Below, piece after piece: positions 24,520-34,805 of a DNA stretch of 64,000 nt. A program made the translations under genes and the position numbers. Below the pieces are notes generated by a model. The model searched no databases. It was not told where the DNA came from and was given only the letters and a program-made list of their open reading frames with translations. Source of the stretch: Crotophaga sulcirostris (taxonomy: Eukaryota > Chordata > Aves > Cuculiformes > Crotophagidae); assembly GCA_013397455.1 (NCBI GenBank), contig VYZB01000224.1, forward strand, positions 501,796-565,795, written 5' to 3'. Numbering within the stretch: the first letter of the stretch is position 1; every line of letters starts with the position of its first letter.

Positions 24520-25047
24520 ACAGTATCACAGTATTACAAGGTTGGAAAGGACCTCTGAGATCATCGAGTCCAACCTAGAACCCAACACCAACACCAACCC
24601 ATCATCTAAACCCTGGCACTGAGTGCCTCAGCCAATCTCCTCTTAAACACCTCCAGGGTNNNNNNNNNNNNNNNNNNNNNNNNNNNNNNNNNNNNNNNNN
24701 NNNNNNNNNNNNNNNNNNNNNNNNNNNNNNNNNNNNNNNNNNNNNNNNNNNNNNNNNNNNNNNNNNNNNNNNNNNNNNNNNNNNNNNNNNNNNNNNNNNN
24801 NNNNNNNNNNNNNNNNNNNNNNNNNNNNNNNNNNNNNNNNNNNNNNNNNNNNNNNNNNNNNNNNNNNNNNNNNNNNNNNAGGTCTCCCCTGAGCCTCCTC
24901 TTCTCCAGGCTAAACAGCCCCAGCTCCCTCAGTCGCTCCTCACAGGGCTTGTGCTCCAAACCCTTCACCATCTTCGTTGCTCTCCTCTGGACACACTCCA
25001 GTGTCTTGACATCTTTCTCAAACTGAGGGGCCCAATTCAGGATCATG
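24520..25047 (-). mobile_element. CR1 LINE 3' fragment, class A, longest 5' extent, interrupted by Ns
   Basis: The antisense class A copy has tail CACAGTATCACAGTATTACA. It reaches further 5' than the other class A copies: after [16 protein letters not shown] the minus strand continues upstream through CVQRRATKM to FEKDVKTLE. This is the usual CR1 ORF2 wording before the C-terminal tail. It carries the RV-stop variant (CTAAACCCTGGCACTG). Bases 24660-24879 are unknown. Confidence 0.93.
24660..24879. other. assembly gap of 220 N
   Basis: The run of Ns falls wholly inside a class A CR1. The corresponding interval in the 18.7 kb copy is about 201 bp, so the stated gap size is close to the size expected if the missing sequence is ordinary CR1. 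Confidence 0.97.
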
Positions 25048-25124
25048 TGTCCAGCTCACTTCATGGAAAATGAGCCAGACACTTTTGGCATGGCAAAATT
25101 CGGTTGCCTCACAATAGGACCATA

Positions 25125-25775
25125 CAATCATGGGATAATTCAGGTTGGGAGGACCTCTCTGATCTGTCCTGCAACTCGGAGCAGAGTTGGCTTTGTCATC
25201 AAATCAGGTTGCTCAGGGCTTTATCCAGCTATAGCATGGATGGAAAAGGCACCTCACTGGGCAGCTCTGACTGCCTTCAAGGTGAAAACATTTTCCCTTA
25301 GATCAACTCTGAACTTCTGTTTCAATTAATGCACATTTTTTTCTTGTCCTCTCAGTGCTTAGGAAGAGCCTATGAGAGACTGAGATAGAGCCTGGTGAGT
25401 GCTGAGTAGAGGGTAATGATCACTTCTTTCACTCCAGTAAGCTCCCTCCCGTCATTCCTAGTTAAAAGCTCCCCTTGGCAAGTTGGTTGGCCTCTTGCCA
25501 AAGATGCTTCTGCCCTGCTTTGTTAGGTCTGGCCTCTACCCATCAGTTCTTGATTTTTAGAAGAGGTCCCTTGATCCTGAAAGTCAAAAGCCTGTCAACG
25601 TCAGTGATGATGCCACTTGGTAACCCCCAGGACCCATCTGCTCCTCCCTAAGCCTTGTCCTTTCACTAGTAGGATCAAGGAGGAAGCACCCATGGCTTGT
25701 ACCCTCACCTCCAGAACTGCACAGTCCAAGTCTCCTCTGGAAGTACCTGGATTAGGTGCTGCTCATCTTTAGGCA
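25125..25775 (-). mobile_element. old CR1 LINE, both ends kept, centre deleted
   Basis: Positions 25125-25350 are an antisense CR1 3' end of an older type: CAATCATGGGATAATTCAGG, GGTTGCTCAGGGCTTTATCC and ATCAACTCTGAACTTCTG. Positions about 25430-25775 on the minus strand resemble the CR1 5' region upstream of ORF2. They include CCATGGGTGCTTCCTCCTTG, TACTAGTGAAAGGACAAGGC and CCAACTTGCCAAGGGGAGC with a following TTTTAACTAGGAATGACGGG. Order and strand agree with one element lacking nearly all of ORF2. The 3' part is secure; the 5' assignment is from memory of avian CR1 5' sequence and less sure. Confidence 0.7.
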
Positions 25776-25890
25776 AGTAAATCATGCTCTTATTGATCCC
25801 ATGCAAAACTGTTCATTAGTGACTTGCTCAGAATCGTATAGGAATGCTGTACAAGGGGTACAGCCAACATTCTTGGGGTAACAACACATT

Positions 25891-26121
25891 ATCACAGTAT
25901 CACACAGTATCACAAGGTTGGAAAGGACCTCTGAGACCATCGAGTCCAACCTATAACCCAACACTAACACCAACCCATAATCTAAACCATGGCACTGAGT
26001 GCCTCAGCCAATCTCCTCTTAAACACCTCCAGGGTTGGTGACTCCACCACCTCCCTGGGCAGCGCATTCCAATGGTCAATCACCCTTTCAGGGAAGAACT
26101 TTTTCCTAATATCAAGCCTAA
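25891..26121 (-). mobile_element. CR1 LINE 3' end, class A, 231 bp
   Basis: The antisense copy has a longer octamer tail (ATCACAGTATCACACAGTAT, 25891-25910). It contains CTAAACCATGGCAC (MV variant) and CACCCTTTCAGGGAAGAACT, and is truncated at ATCAAGCCTAA. It resembles the 16.8 and 43.1 kb copies. Confidence 0.95.
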
Positions 26122-26546
26122 GTTAAGTTAACGTCCTTGTGGGGAAGTGGTGTGTTTTCTACATGGGACCTAAAATCACATAAAAAATTCTTGGACATAG
26201 TAAACTGCTTTGATTCCACCCGGGATAATGACCATCCTCTCCACTGAATAATAAAGATGAAGTGAGGAGGAAAAGATAGCAACATAAATTCTATTGAGAC
26301 TATTCTGTATTATTATAATATGCTTTTAACAGCTTTTTAATGTTTAATATCTTTAGTTTTTACAAAGCTGAATTTCCATTATATTCATTTTCATATGGTT
26401 TGTGAGCAACTTGGGATCTCAGTGACCTCTTCACAGAATTCTGCTGCTTTTCTGACAGTACTAACAGTAAAAATATTGGTTTCTGTGCTTCAGATTCTTG
26501 CTAGAATTATACAGAAAGAAAAGACAGCCAGTAATGAGGGCTAAAT
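26122..26546. other. low-copy DNA, no gene seen
   Basis: Nothing recognisable in this stretch. Confidence 0.55.
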
Positions 26547-26822
26547 TCATAGAATCATAAAATGATTTGGGTTGGAAGGGATCTCCAAGCCCATCCAGTC
26601 CCACCCTCTGCCATGGGCAGGGACACCTCCCACTGGATCAGGGGGCTCCAAGCCCCATCCAACCTGGCCTTCAACACCTCCAGGGTTGGGGCAGCCACCA
26701 CTGCTCTGGGCAACCTGGGCCAGGGCCTCCCCACCCTCATGGTGGATCAATCTTCCTGATGTCAAATCGAAACCTTCCCCCTTCCCAATTAAAGCTGTTC
26801 CCCCTTGTCCTGTCACTCCAGG
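26547..26822 (-). mobile_element. CR1 LINE 3' fragment, class B joined to another CR1 subfamily
   Basis: The antisense copy runs as normal class B from TCATAGAATCATAAAATG to CCTCCCCACCCTCAT (26740). After that it no longer follows the class B wording (CAGCAAAACATTTCTCC). It continues as GATCAATCTTCCTGATGTC, ATCGAAACCTTCCCCCTTCC and CCCCTTGTCCTGTCACTCC, which is how other CR1 subfamilies read at the same place. It is a chimeric copy, with the breakpoint near 26738-26742. Confidence 0.85.
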
Positions 26823-27925
26823 CTTTTATTGCTCCGTGCCTGCAGTCTCTGTTCCTCTGGACGGGGACACTGAGCCTGAAAATCGTTTTGAAGCTCCCAA
26901 AACCAGGCTGGCAAACATTGACATTAAAGAAAAGCAGCTTTGCTGAGAGCAGTAGCATCCTGTAATCATTTTAGGAGACTGACAAAACAGGACAACCATG
27001 AGGAAGGTAGCCTGTTTTCCAAGGTGGACAGAAGCACTGGCCTAAAGCCTAAGGGTAAGGCTGGCATTGTAATTTACATGTTTTATTTGGGAGCTCTACA
27101 TTGGGCTACTTTTTAATCGAGCAGTAAATTCTTTTACCTGACAAGGATGAAATTGGTTCTGTACTGCAGCAACAGTGTCTGGCCAGTGAAGAGAAAAATG
27201 CTTAAAAAGCAGATTTTTTCTGGTGGGGGCAGACTCAGCCTCACCCGTGCATTATAATATCCTGTAAGCAGAGAGGAAAGGCAGGGGACAATGGAGAAAG
27301 TTTGAAGGAGATGAACTTTGCCTTGGGACTTTTCCCTAAAAAAGGGACAAAGCCAAGGTCAAAATATCAACTTTCAGAACTGACACTTCCAACAAGTGAG
27401 CGAAATTGGAAATACCAACTCCAATTCTTATTACGTCCCTCTAATTCAGAATAAGTTTCTATTGCACTTCTGCATCAAAGATTCAGGTTTGAGTCAGCCT
27501 TGCACTGTGTCCAGGGTGTCTCTGGGAGTCAGGCAACTTCCTCATGGTTTCCCTGATGTGTAACTGGTCAGCTGAGCTTGCTTACCTGTGCAGTACCACG
27601 CACCACATAGTCAGGGGAATAATCTTCCAGGACAAGACACTGAGACCAGCCTAAGATGCTGCCTAAAGAAAAGACATCAGCAGAAACTAAACTGCTTGCC
27701 TAACTAGATTTGTGTGAGCCCTTTCTACTCCATGTGTTCACATCCCCCCCAAGTCAAGAAATACCTGTATCTCAGTTTTCAAAGAGCCATTGAAAATAAT
27801 TCTTCTTTATAAGACTCAGTCGTTAAACTAAAAGTGAAGTTTTGTCACACTAATCAGTAAAACTCGAAGGAAAAAAAACCAGCAGGAGAGGGAGAAAAAA
27901 AATCCACGCTGTTTTGAGAACAGGG
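26823..27925. other. low-copy DNA, no gene seen
   Basis: No open frame of note and no repeat recognised. Confidence 0.55.
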
Positions 27926-28262
27926 TTGACCTTATTGCTCTCTACAACTACCTAAAAGGAGGTTGTAGTCAGGCAGGGGTTGGTCTCTTCTCTCAGGTGA
28001 CAGAACTAGAGGACATGGACTCAAGCTTCGTCAGGGAAAGTTTAGGCTTGATATTAGGAAAAAGTTCTTCCCTGAAAGGGTGACTGGCCATTGGGATGCG
28101 CCGCCCAGGGAGGTGGTGGAGTCGCCAACCCTGGAGGTGTTTAAGAGGAGATTGGCTGAGGCACTCAGTGCCAGGGTTTAGATGCTGGGTTGGTGTTGGT
28201 GTTGGGTTCTAGGTTGGACTCAATGATCTCAGAGGTCCTTTCCAACCTTGTGATACTGTGAG
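27926..28262 (+). mobile_element. CR1 LINE 3' fragment, class A, with 7-bp deletion
   Basis: The sense copy starts at about GACCTTATTGCTCTC within ORF2. It has CTCAGGTGACAGAACTAGAG where full copies read CTCAGGTGACCAGTGACAGA, a loss of 7 bases that shifts the ORF2 frame. It ends with CCAGGGTTTAG (RV-stop variant), then the hairpin and GTGATACTGTGA. Confidence 0.95.
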
Positions 28263-30000
28263 AAGGGGAACAAAACAATCACATGGTACCAATATCCCAG
28301 TAAGATAGCACTGAGAAGTCCTTATCTCCAGCAGTCTAACCAGTAATATTTAAGCTTACAAACCAGTTTGAGATTGGTCATTTCTTTGAACAGGGAGAAA
28401 GTTTAAGATGTTTAGCAATAAAATGGATGAAAAAAATACAATGTCATGAAAGCTGCATATTCTGAATTTAGGTTTCTGGGTTTTAAACAGAACAGAAATA
28501 GGCAAAACACAGGAAATTGTGTTCTTTACCCACAGAAAATTCATATTGCAATTATATTGTGCACAGTAACACCTGCGCAGTGACGCCAGGTGGATGAGAA
28601 ACTCAGGTGCTTTCTCCTGTTGAAAACAACCCCTATGTTATGTGGACATCTTCCACATGGGACCTGTACATCAAAAATGGGATCCACATCCATAAAGCAA
28701 AGGAAGAGTCAAAATAACCTGGTGAATCTCTGCAAGTTTCATTACTAATGCTCAGGAATCTTGACTTCTACTTGTGCATTCTGTCTACAGAACAACCAGC
28801 TTTTCTCATTCTTAGTCCGTGATCAAAATGCCTTGATCCTTTCTAACCTATTCCTTGAGGCCAAAACCTCATAACAATGTCACAATTTAAAACTTCCTGA
28901 ATGCATAGCCCTCCAGGTGTTTTCATACAAAATATATAAAGAACCAAGTAATTTTACCAACACTCAATGTTTGGACAAATTCCCTGGACACCCCCCACAA
29001 CTCAGAAAGGATCTGAGGGACCTGAGGGATCAGTCCTACAGCACTAGGAAGTGACATGTTGACAGATTATATCACTTAAACTGGCTTCTTCCATCTCATA
29101 GAAAGTCTTGAGTTGGGAAGGACCTACTGGGAAGATCTACTGTTCTGCTGAGTTGCTGCGTAACTCTTTCTCTAAACACAACTTCACTAGAATTCATTGA
29201 GGAACATATTTGTCTTTCAAAGAATGAATCCATTTAAATTCTCAGGAGATTTCATGGACTTCCCTTGCCTCCACCATGTGACGGTTTCACAAGTATCCAA
29301 TAATCTGCAAGCGGGACAGATGCAAGTCATTATAGCACTTCACTTCTTTTTCTTTCCTTTCTCATCAATAACTTCAACCACTTATCTGCTCCCTAGAGGT
29401 CAGCAAATGCTCCTTTACATGTTGTTATATGGAAGCTCTACTGTATAAAGGGTCCAGGAACCACAGAATGCAAAATAACCTGAAAAGCAATTTACAGGGT
29501 GATGCTCATGTTGAGAGCATTAATGTGAACCTTGCATGGTTCAAGAGAATGGCAAGCTGGAGAGGGTGGTTCTTGGCAAGAATGGTACTTGAACTTCCTA
29601 TTTAAATACATTTTCATTTTAAACATGGTTTAGAAAAGCTGTTGGAAAAGCAGCATCAGTGCCACAAAGACTTCTGGGCTGAGGAAAAAGGCTTTGTAAA
29701 GGGGACCTGAATGGATTTATTTCTGTTTGGTTGAAGGGCAAATTCAGAGAAGATAGCTCTTACACACAGTTATCACTCTGCCAGTTATAAAAGAACCAAC
29801 AACTTGAAATCTCAGTTACATGGTTTCAAAAGAGAAATTGCACTCTGGCAATGAAGGTGATTGACCACTGGAAGAACGTACGGAAGGTGAAAAGTATCCT
29901 CTACCCTTAAAGCCTTTAAATAGGGTCAAGATGTCTCACCTGGAGCCTAGACACCACATAAACTTGGGGATCAGTATTCAGTACAGGAAGAACTGTACGA
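28263..30000. other. low-copy DNA with a possible ancient CR1 trace
   Basis: About 29850-29945 (plus) faintly follows ancient CR1/L3 wording (GGTGATTGACCACTGGAAGA, then a short lysine-rich tail). About 29094-29140 contains AGTTGGGAAGGACCTACTGG, which could be a degraded CR1 tail. Both are too weak to annotate separately. No gene recognised. Confidence 0.35.
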
Positions 30001-30270
30001 AAGTAACAAGTGATAGAACGAGAAGAAATGGCCTCAAGTTGCACCGGGGAGGTTTAGATTGGATATTACGAAAACGTTCTTTACTGAACGAGTGGTGAAG
30101 CACTGGAAGAGGCTGCCCAGGGAGGCAGTGGAGTCTCCATCCCTGGAGGGGTTTATAAAGCGTGCAAATTCAGCTCTCTGGGACATGGCTTGGCATGCAT
30201 GGTGGGGTTGGGCTGATGGTTGGACTGGATGATCCTAGAGGTCTTTTCCAACCTCAAAATTTATGCTGTG
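30001..30270 (+). mobile_element. CR1 LINE 3' fragment, class C
   Basis: The sense copy starts AACAAGTGATAGAACGAG. The ORF2 tail includes the FTERVVKHWKRLPREAVESPS equivalent and a diverged end with TCAGCTCTCTGGGACATGGC. The 3' UTR reads GGTTGGACTGGATGATCCTA, TCCAACCTCAAAATTTATG. It is more diverged than the 1.4 and 23.6 kb copies. Confidence 0.92.
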
Positions 30271-31559
30271 CTACAAAAAGGAGAGAAGACATCCTAATTC
30301 CACTGGTTATATGTTTAGCTGCCATTTCTCTTTGTTAAAGAAGATGGGGTTAAAGTCACTGGCTTAAGTGACTGCTTACATGCTTGCTGCACTCAGCCAA
30401 TGCAGAGTACTTTTAAAGCTACAATTTACTGGAACATTTCAGTGTTATACTTGATAGAGAAGCAAAGAGAAAAGAACTAGACTCACAAAGCAAGTGAAAA
30501 AGGCAGGATGGAACCCAGTGGTTAGAGAAGACATAAGAGGGAAATTTTCATCAGTTTCATTTTACTTATCAACATATTCAGAGACATCCAGCGAGACAGA
30601 AAATCCGTAGCCAGCCAAGCAGGGTATTTTAATGCTTACCTTACTATAAATGCCAATAGATCAATCTATTCTTTAAAATTATCTAGCATTAAATAGTAAA
30701 GCTGCGACACAAACTGTAGAATTATCACCGCCGTAGGACACTAAAAATGAACAAAATGAACACACTTAATTGTATCAATCAATCTTCATTATACCGATTT
30801 CTCCTGATTTGTTTGCCGTGCTTTTTATCCATTCTGACTAAATTATCTGCTCACTTTTCAAGGTGTTGTTTTGGCCACTGCCCAAAGTGGAGGGCACCAC
30901 GCCGTTTGGCATGGTGCAGAGCAAGGGAAGGGGTCTTCTTCAAAGAGACACAGGGCTAGGAGGGCAAAAGTGCCCTGGGTTAGACCAAATATTGCTGGCA
31001 ATGCTCCCTAGAGAGGCTGTCACTGGGCACGGTGTTGATGTCCAGCTAAACATTTTAAAGAGTCTGTTTTATGGTGGTTTATTCCTAATTTCTTTTATAG
31101 TAAAGGAATAAACCTTTGGCAGCCCTCACACTAGATTTGTGTTAATACAAATTAATAAATATACTGAAAATATGCACAATTACAGCCCATGTCAGAGAGG
31201 AAATGGGAACTGTTTGACAACATTCACCTCTACATCAGCAGGCACAGCTTAGACCCACCACTAAGACCCAAGCGTAAATCCTATTTTGAGTCTTTCATAA
31301 TTTTTTTCTAACACAGATTTATGACCAGGAAAGAAGATAAGAGCCAAGGATAATGGAAACTCCTTCAGCCTTTTCAGTGTGTCTGTGCTTCGGCAGAGCT
31401 GTATCGCAGAACAGCCAGGACCCTGCAAAAATGAAAGGACTGGTCACACTGCTTTTAGTGCTGTGAACTAAGATCACGGTCACTAAAGATCTTGCTCGTG
31501 GCTAGTGCACATTTCCAAAATAAAAAGAAAGCTTAAGAAATACAGTCTAGATCAAATTA
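30271..31559. other. low-copy DNA, no gene seen
   Basis: A GC-richer patch lies at about 30860-31060 with overlapping short frames and no domain. Nothing recognised. Confidence 0.5.
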
Positions 31560-31880
31560 GAATCATAGAATGGATTGGAAAGGACCTCAAAGCCCACCCA
31601 GTTCCACCCCCTGCCATGGGCAGGGACACCTCCCACTGGATCAGGGGGCTCCAAGCCCCATCCAACCTGGCCTTCAACACCTCCAGGGATGGGGCAGCCA
31701 CCACTGCTCTGGCCAACCTGGGCCAGGGCCTCCCCATCCTCACAGCAAAACATTTCCTCGCAAGATCTCATCTCAATCTCCCCTCTGGGAGCACCCATTA
31801 CCAGCTCCTGTTGAGCTGCTCATCCACCAGCACCCCAAGCCCTTCTCCTCAGGGATGCTCTCAATCCGTTCTCCAAATTA
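31560..31880 (-). mobile_element. CR1 LINE, class B, with internal deletion joining distant ORF2 parts
   Basis: The antisense copy is ordinary class B from AGAATCATAGAATGG to CATCTCAATCTCCCCTCT (31786). It then jumps to a more 5' part of CR1: GAGCTGCTCATCCACCAGCA, CCCCAAGCCCTTCTCCTCAG, GGATGCTCTCAATCCGTTCT. In intact elements these blocks are several hundred bases apart, so the centre was deleted or skipped. Confidence 0.88.
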
Positions 31881-33127
31881 GGAAAACATTTTTTTACCCT
31901 GTAAGTTTGGAATTCATTTGTTTTGTCTATGGCTTAGCTGTGAGTGGCTTCCTCCCCCACATCACTGCACAGATTGCAGCTGTGATAGGAACGGGAGTTT
32001 CAATGACATCAAGACTTAGTAGAAAGGAGGATGCCAAATTCGGGACAAATAAAAAGATACTTGTGAATTATTTCCACCAGCCTTTAAATACTGCTGTCTC
32101 AGAGATTTCAATAGCGTCAGAAAACAGCTTGTTTTTTAACTTAAATGTTCTTAGTAAAGTCTAGGAAAACTCCTTCAGTAGTCATCCTCATACTATGGTT
32201 CCGTATCCATTTTTCACAAAGGGCTGTGGTTTGGGCCCTAACTCAATCATCTGTGATATTTAAAGAAAAGATTTTTGGGTAAAGCTGAATTTTTTACAAT
32301 GCCTGTTTGCTAAGTGAACAAAAGAAAAGTCAAGCTAAAAATCAATGATGCTTCCTACTCTCCCGCAAGATAACACGCAAGCAATAAAGTACGGTGTAAA
32401 ATGGCACTGTCAAGTGAACACGGGGCTTTAATGGCTTTCAGTCTTTGTCATATACATCACCCAGCTTTGGAGTTAACAAAGCAGAACCAAGGTCCTGAAA
32501 TGCAGCGTGAAAAATCCCCCTGACCTCTGCAGATGCCATCCTTGGAGACCAAGGCAAGGGAAAGTAAATTTGGGATTGACACGAAGCCGATTCTGCTCAA
32601 GGCTGCATCGAATCCACAACCCCCTGTTGTGTGCTGGAGACTGCTGGTGGGGACTAGAAGGCAAGAGAGGTTTTTGTTACAAAATCTTAAAGAGGTAGAG
32701 GCAGAAAGCAAGGAATACTATATTGTAAGTGTATGTCATGGGCACCTATATATCCAATAACTATTTGACATCAGGCTGCAACTGCTAGGGACAGGCTGGT
32801 GAGAACCACTACAGTGCTACAAAAGTCAGGGTAGCAACAACCATTTGCATAACCTGGAGATACATCATCTGGAAGGTAAAAAGCTAGTGGCATGTGCAGA
32901 GGTATGAACCTCTCCCATATATGAGAAAACAAACCTGTTTTGCTCTCTTTTTGAATCTGGGCAGATTCAAAATATAAGCTTGATGGAAAAGCTTCTTGCA
33001 AGACAAGACCATACCACTAGTGCTTCCCATGGACAAACATACGGAAAGAGCCCTTCAACTGACAACAAAAGCCCAGAGGCATTTTCTAGACTAAGTAGAT
33101 GGCCTTTTTGTCCTTTTTCTATAGATT
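31881..33127. other. low-copy DNA, no gene seen
   Basis: Overlapping frames on both strands at 32457-32760 are under 90 codons and show no domain. Nothing recognised. Confidence 0.5.
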
Positions 33128-33288
33128 ATCACAGTATCACAAGGTTGGAAAGGACCTCTGAGATCGAGTTCAACCTATAACCCAACACCAACCCAGCATC
33201 TAAACCATGGCACTGAGTGCCTCAGCCAATCTCTTAAACACCTCCACGGACAGCGACTCCACCACCTCCCCGGGCAGTGCATTCCAAT
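33128..33288 (-). mobile_element. CR1 LINE 3' end, class A, 161 bp
   Basis: The antisense copy begins ATCACAGTATCACAAGGTTG. Several small deletions set it apart: GAGATCGAGTTCAACC lacks CATC, the ACACCAAC block is shortened, and CAATCTCTTAAACACC lacks CTCC. MV-stop variant. It is truncated at GCATTCCAAT, where a 14-bp tandem duplication spans the junction. Confidence 0.93.
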
Positions 33289-33311
33289 AATTATTATCCA
33301 ATAATCATTAT
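33284..33311. repeat. 14-bp tandem duplication across a CR1 5' junction
   Basis: The units CCAATAATTATTAT and CCAATAATCATTAT are directly adjacent and differ at one base. The first five bases of unit one are CR1 sequence; the rest is flank. Confidence 0.88.
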
Positions 33312-33429
33312 AGGTGTAACACAGGTTACATTTCTGCTTCTACTTGCTACAGCACTGTATTTAGCCCCTGGCACCAAAAGGCAATGACCACAACCTGAAA
33401 CACTGTGTAATATTTTCTGTGTAATCATA

Positions 33430-33620
33430 AAGAAACACCTTTTCCAGTGTGAGAGTGACTGAGCACGGGCACAGATTGCCCAGAGGGGCTGTGGAATCTC
33501 CAACGCTGGAGGTATTCAACCATCTGGATGTGGCCCTGGACAAGCAGCTTTAGGTGGCCCTGTTTGAGCAGAGGGGTTGGACAAGTGACCTCCAGAGGTC
33601 CTTTCCAACCTCAACCATCT
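33430..33620 (+). mobile_element. CR1 LINE 3' end, older subfamily
   Basis: The sense copy reads GAGAGTGACTGAGCACGGGC, AGATTGCCCAGAGGGGCTGT, GGAATCTCCAACGCTGGAGG and CAACCATCTGGATGTGGCCC. It ends GGGTTGGACAAGTGACCTCC, GGTCCTTTCCAACCTCAACC. The layout (CTGGACAAGCAGC, GTTTGAGCAGAGGGG) is that of a long-established CR1 type distinct from classes A, B and C. Confidence 0.9.
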
Positions 33621-34532
33621 AAACCAGGAAACGGAGGGCGTGTATAGATGGAGAGCTAGGAGGTGTTTGCTACAGATAAATTGAGCAGGAACAGAAGGCA
33701 GAGGAGCTCAAAACTAATATGGGAGCTACTTTCAAGTCCTGTTTTAACTTAGCAAAGCCGGATTCCAACTGTCTGCTCACCAGTACCTTTCCTTGCTGGA
33801 TAATTTGTAATTCCTATGGCTCTAAATGCTGTTGCTGCTTTCCTGCAAAAAAATAGTCCTGCAAGTGGCATCGCCTTTTGCAGCAGGACTAATCTGCAGC
33901 ATGGGAATACATCTGTTCCATTGGGTGGTTCAGGAGCCTGATAGATGCTTTCTTCAGGTAGCCCCTTGTCTGCAACTAAAGGTGGTGCAGCAGGTGCACT
34001 TGTCTTGGAGAGCTGCTTCACGCACAGTTGAATTCCTTATGCTTTTTGCATGCACTTGAGAAAGAAATAGCGGGGCTGGAGAACTAACAGGGTGCACAAA
34101 CCCTGAGCCATGTAATGCTCTTCACTCGCTGAGGTCACCAATGCATGAGAAAAAGCCAGAGCAAAATCCATCAGAAAAGGACTGAGAAAAAACCATAACA
34201 TTCCAAAAGAAGCAGAACTCCTAATTCTTCCACTCACCCACCCTCTTGCAGCCACGCAGCAGACCTGGGTGGGGGATGTTCTGCTTTTTTAATCCGATTT
34301 GCCAAGACAGGTTTATTTATGAATGAAATATTTTATGCAAAGGTGATACTGGACCATGAACAGCATTTTTTTAGGGTTTGAGTTGAAAATAAGCAGTTTA
34401 CTGGAAACTTTTAATAAAGAGGCACTTAGAGTATATAAGATTTTAGGCAACGAAAGAGCAAAAATGTGCAAGATAAAGGAAGTTTCATACAAGAATAGTT
34501 ACACTGATGCAAAATCTTGAGATGTGCCACAT
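33621..34532. other. low-copy DNA with a 9-bp stem hairpin
   Basis: TAGTCCTGC (33854-33862) and GCAGGACTA (33883-33891) can pair across a 20-nt loop. No gene or repeat family recognised; frames are under 91 codons. Confidence 0.5.
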
Positions 34533-34805
34533 CATGGAAAGGTTTAGCATGGAAGGGACATTAGAGATCATCCATGTAATGGGCAGGGACACCCCCCACT
34601 GCATCAGGGGGCTCCAAGCCCCATCCAACCTGGCCTTCAGCACCTCCAGGGATGGGGCAGCCACCACTGCTCTGGGCAACCTGGGCCAGGGCCTCCCCAC
34701 CCTCACAGCAAAACATTTCTCCCCAAGATCTCATCTCATCTGCCCTCTTTCAGCTCAAAACCCTTCCCCCTTTGTCCTATCCCTGCACTCTCTGATAAAG
34801 AGCAC
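34533..34805 (-). mobile_element. CR1 LINE 3' fragment, class B
   Basis: The antisense copy has a damaged 3' end (GGTTTAGCATGGAAGGGACA, CATCCATGTAATGGGCAGGG). The family body follows: CAGGGGGCTCCAAGCCCCAT, GGGGCAGCCACCACTGCTCT, AGCAAAACATTTCTCCCCAA. It is truncated after CTGATAAAGAGC. Confidence 0.93.

Noticed and set aside
25430..25775. Possible endogenous retrovirus or host exon
   Set aside because: No retroviral motif is visible; order, strand and wording fit the CR1 5' region better, though with moderate confidence.
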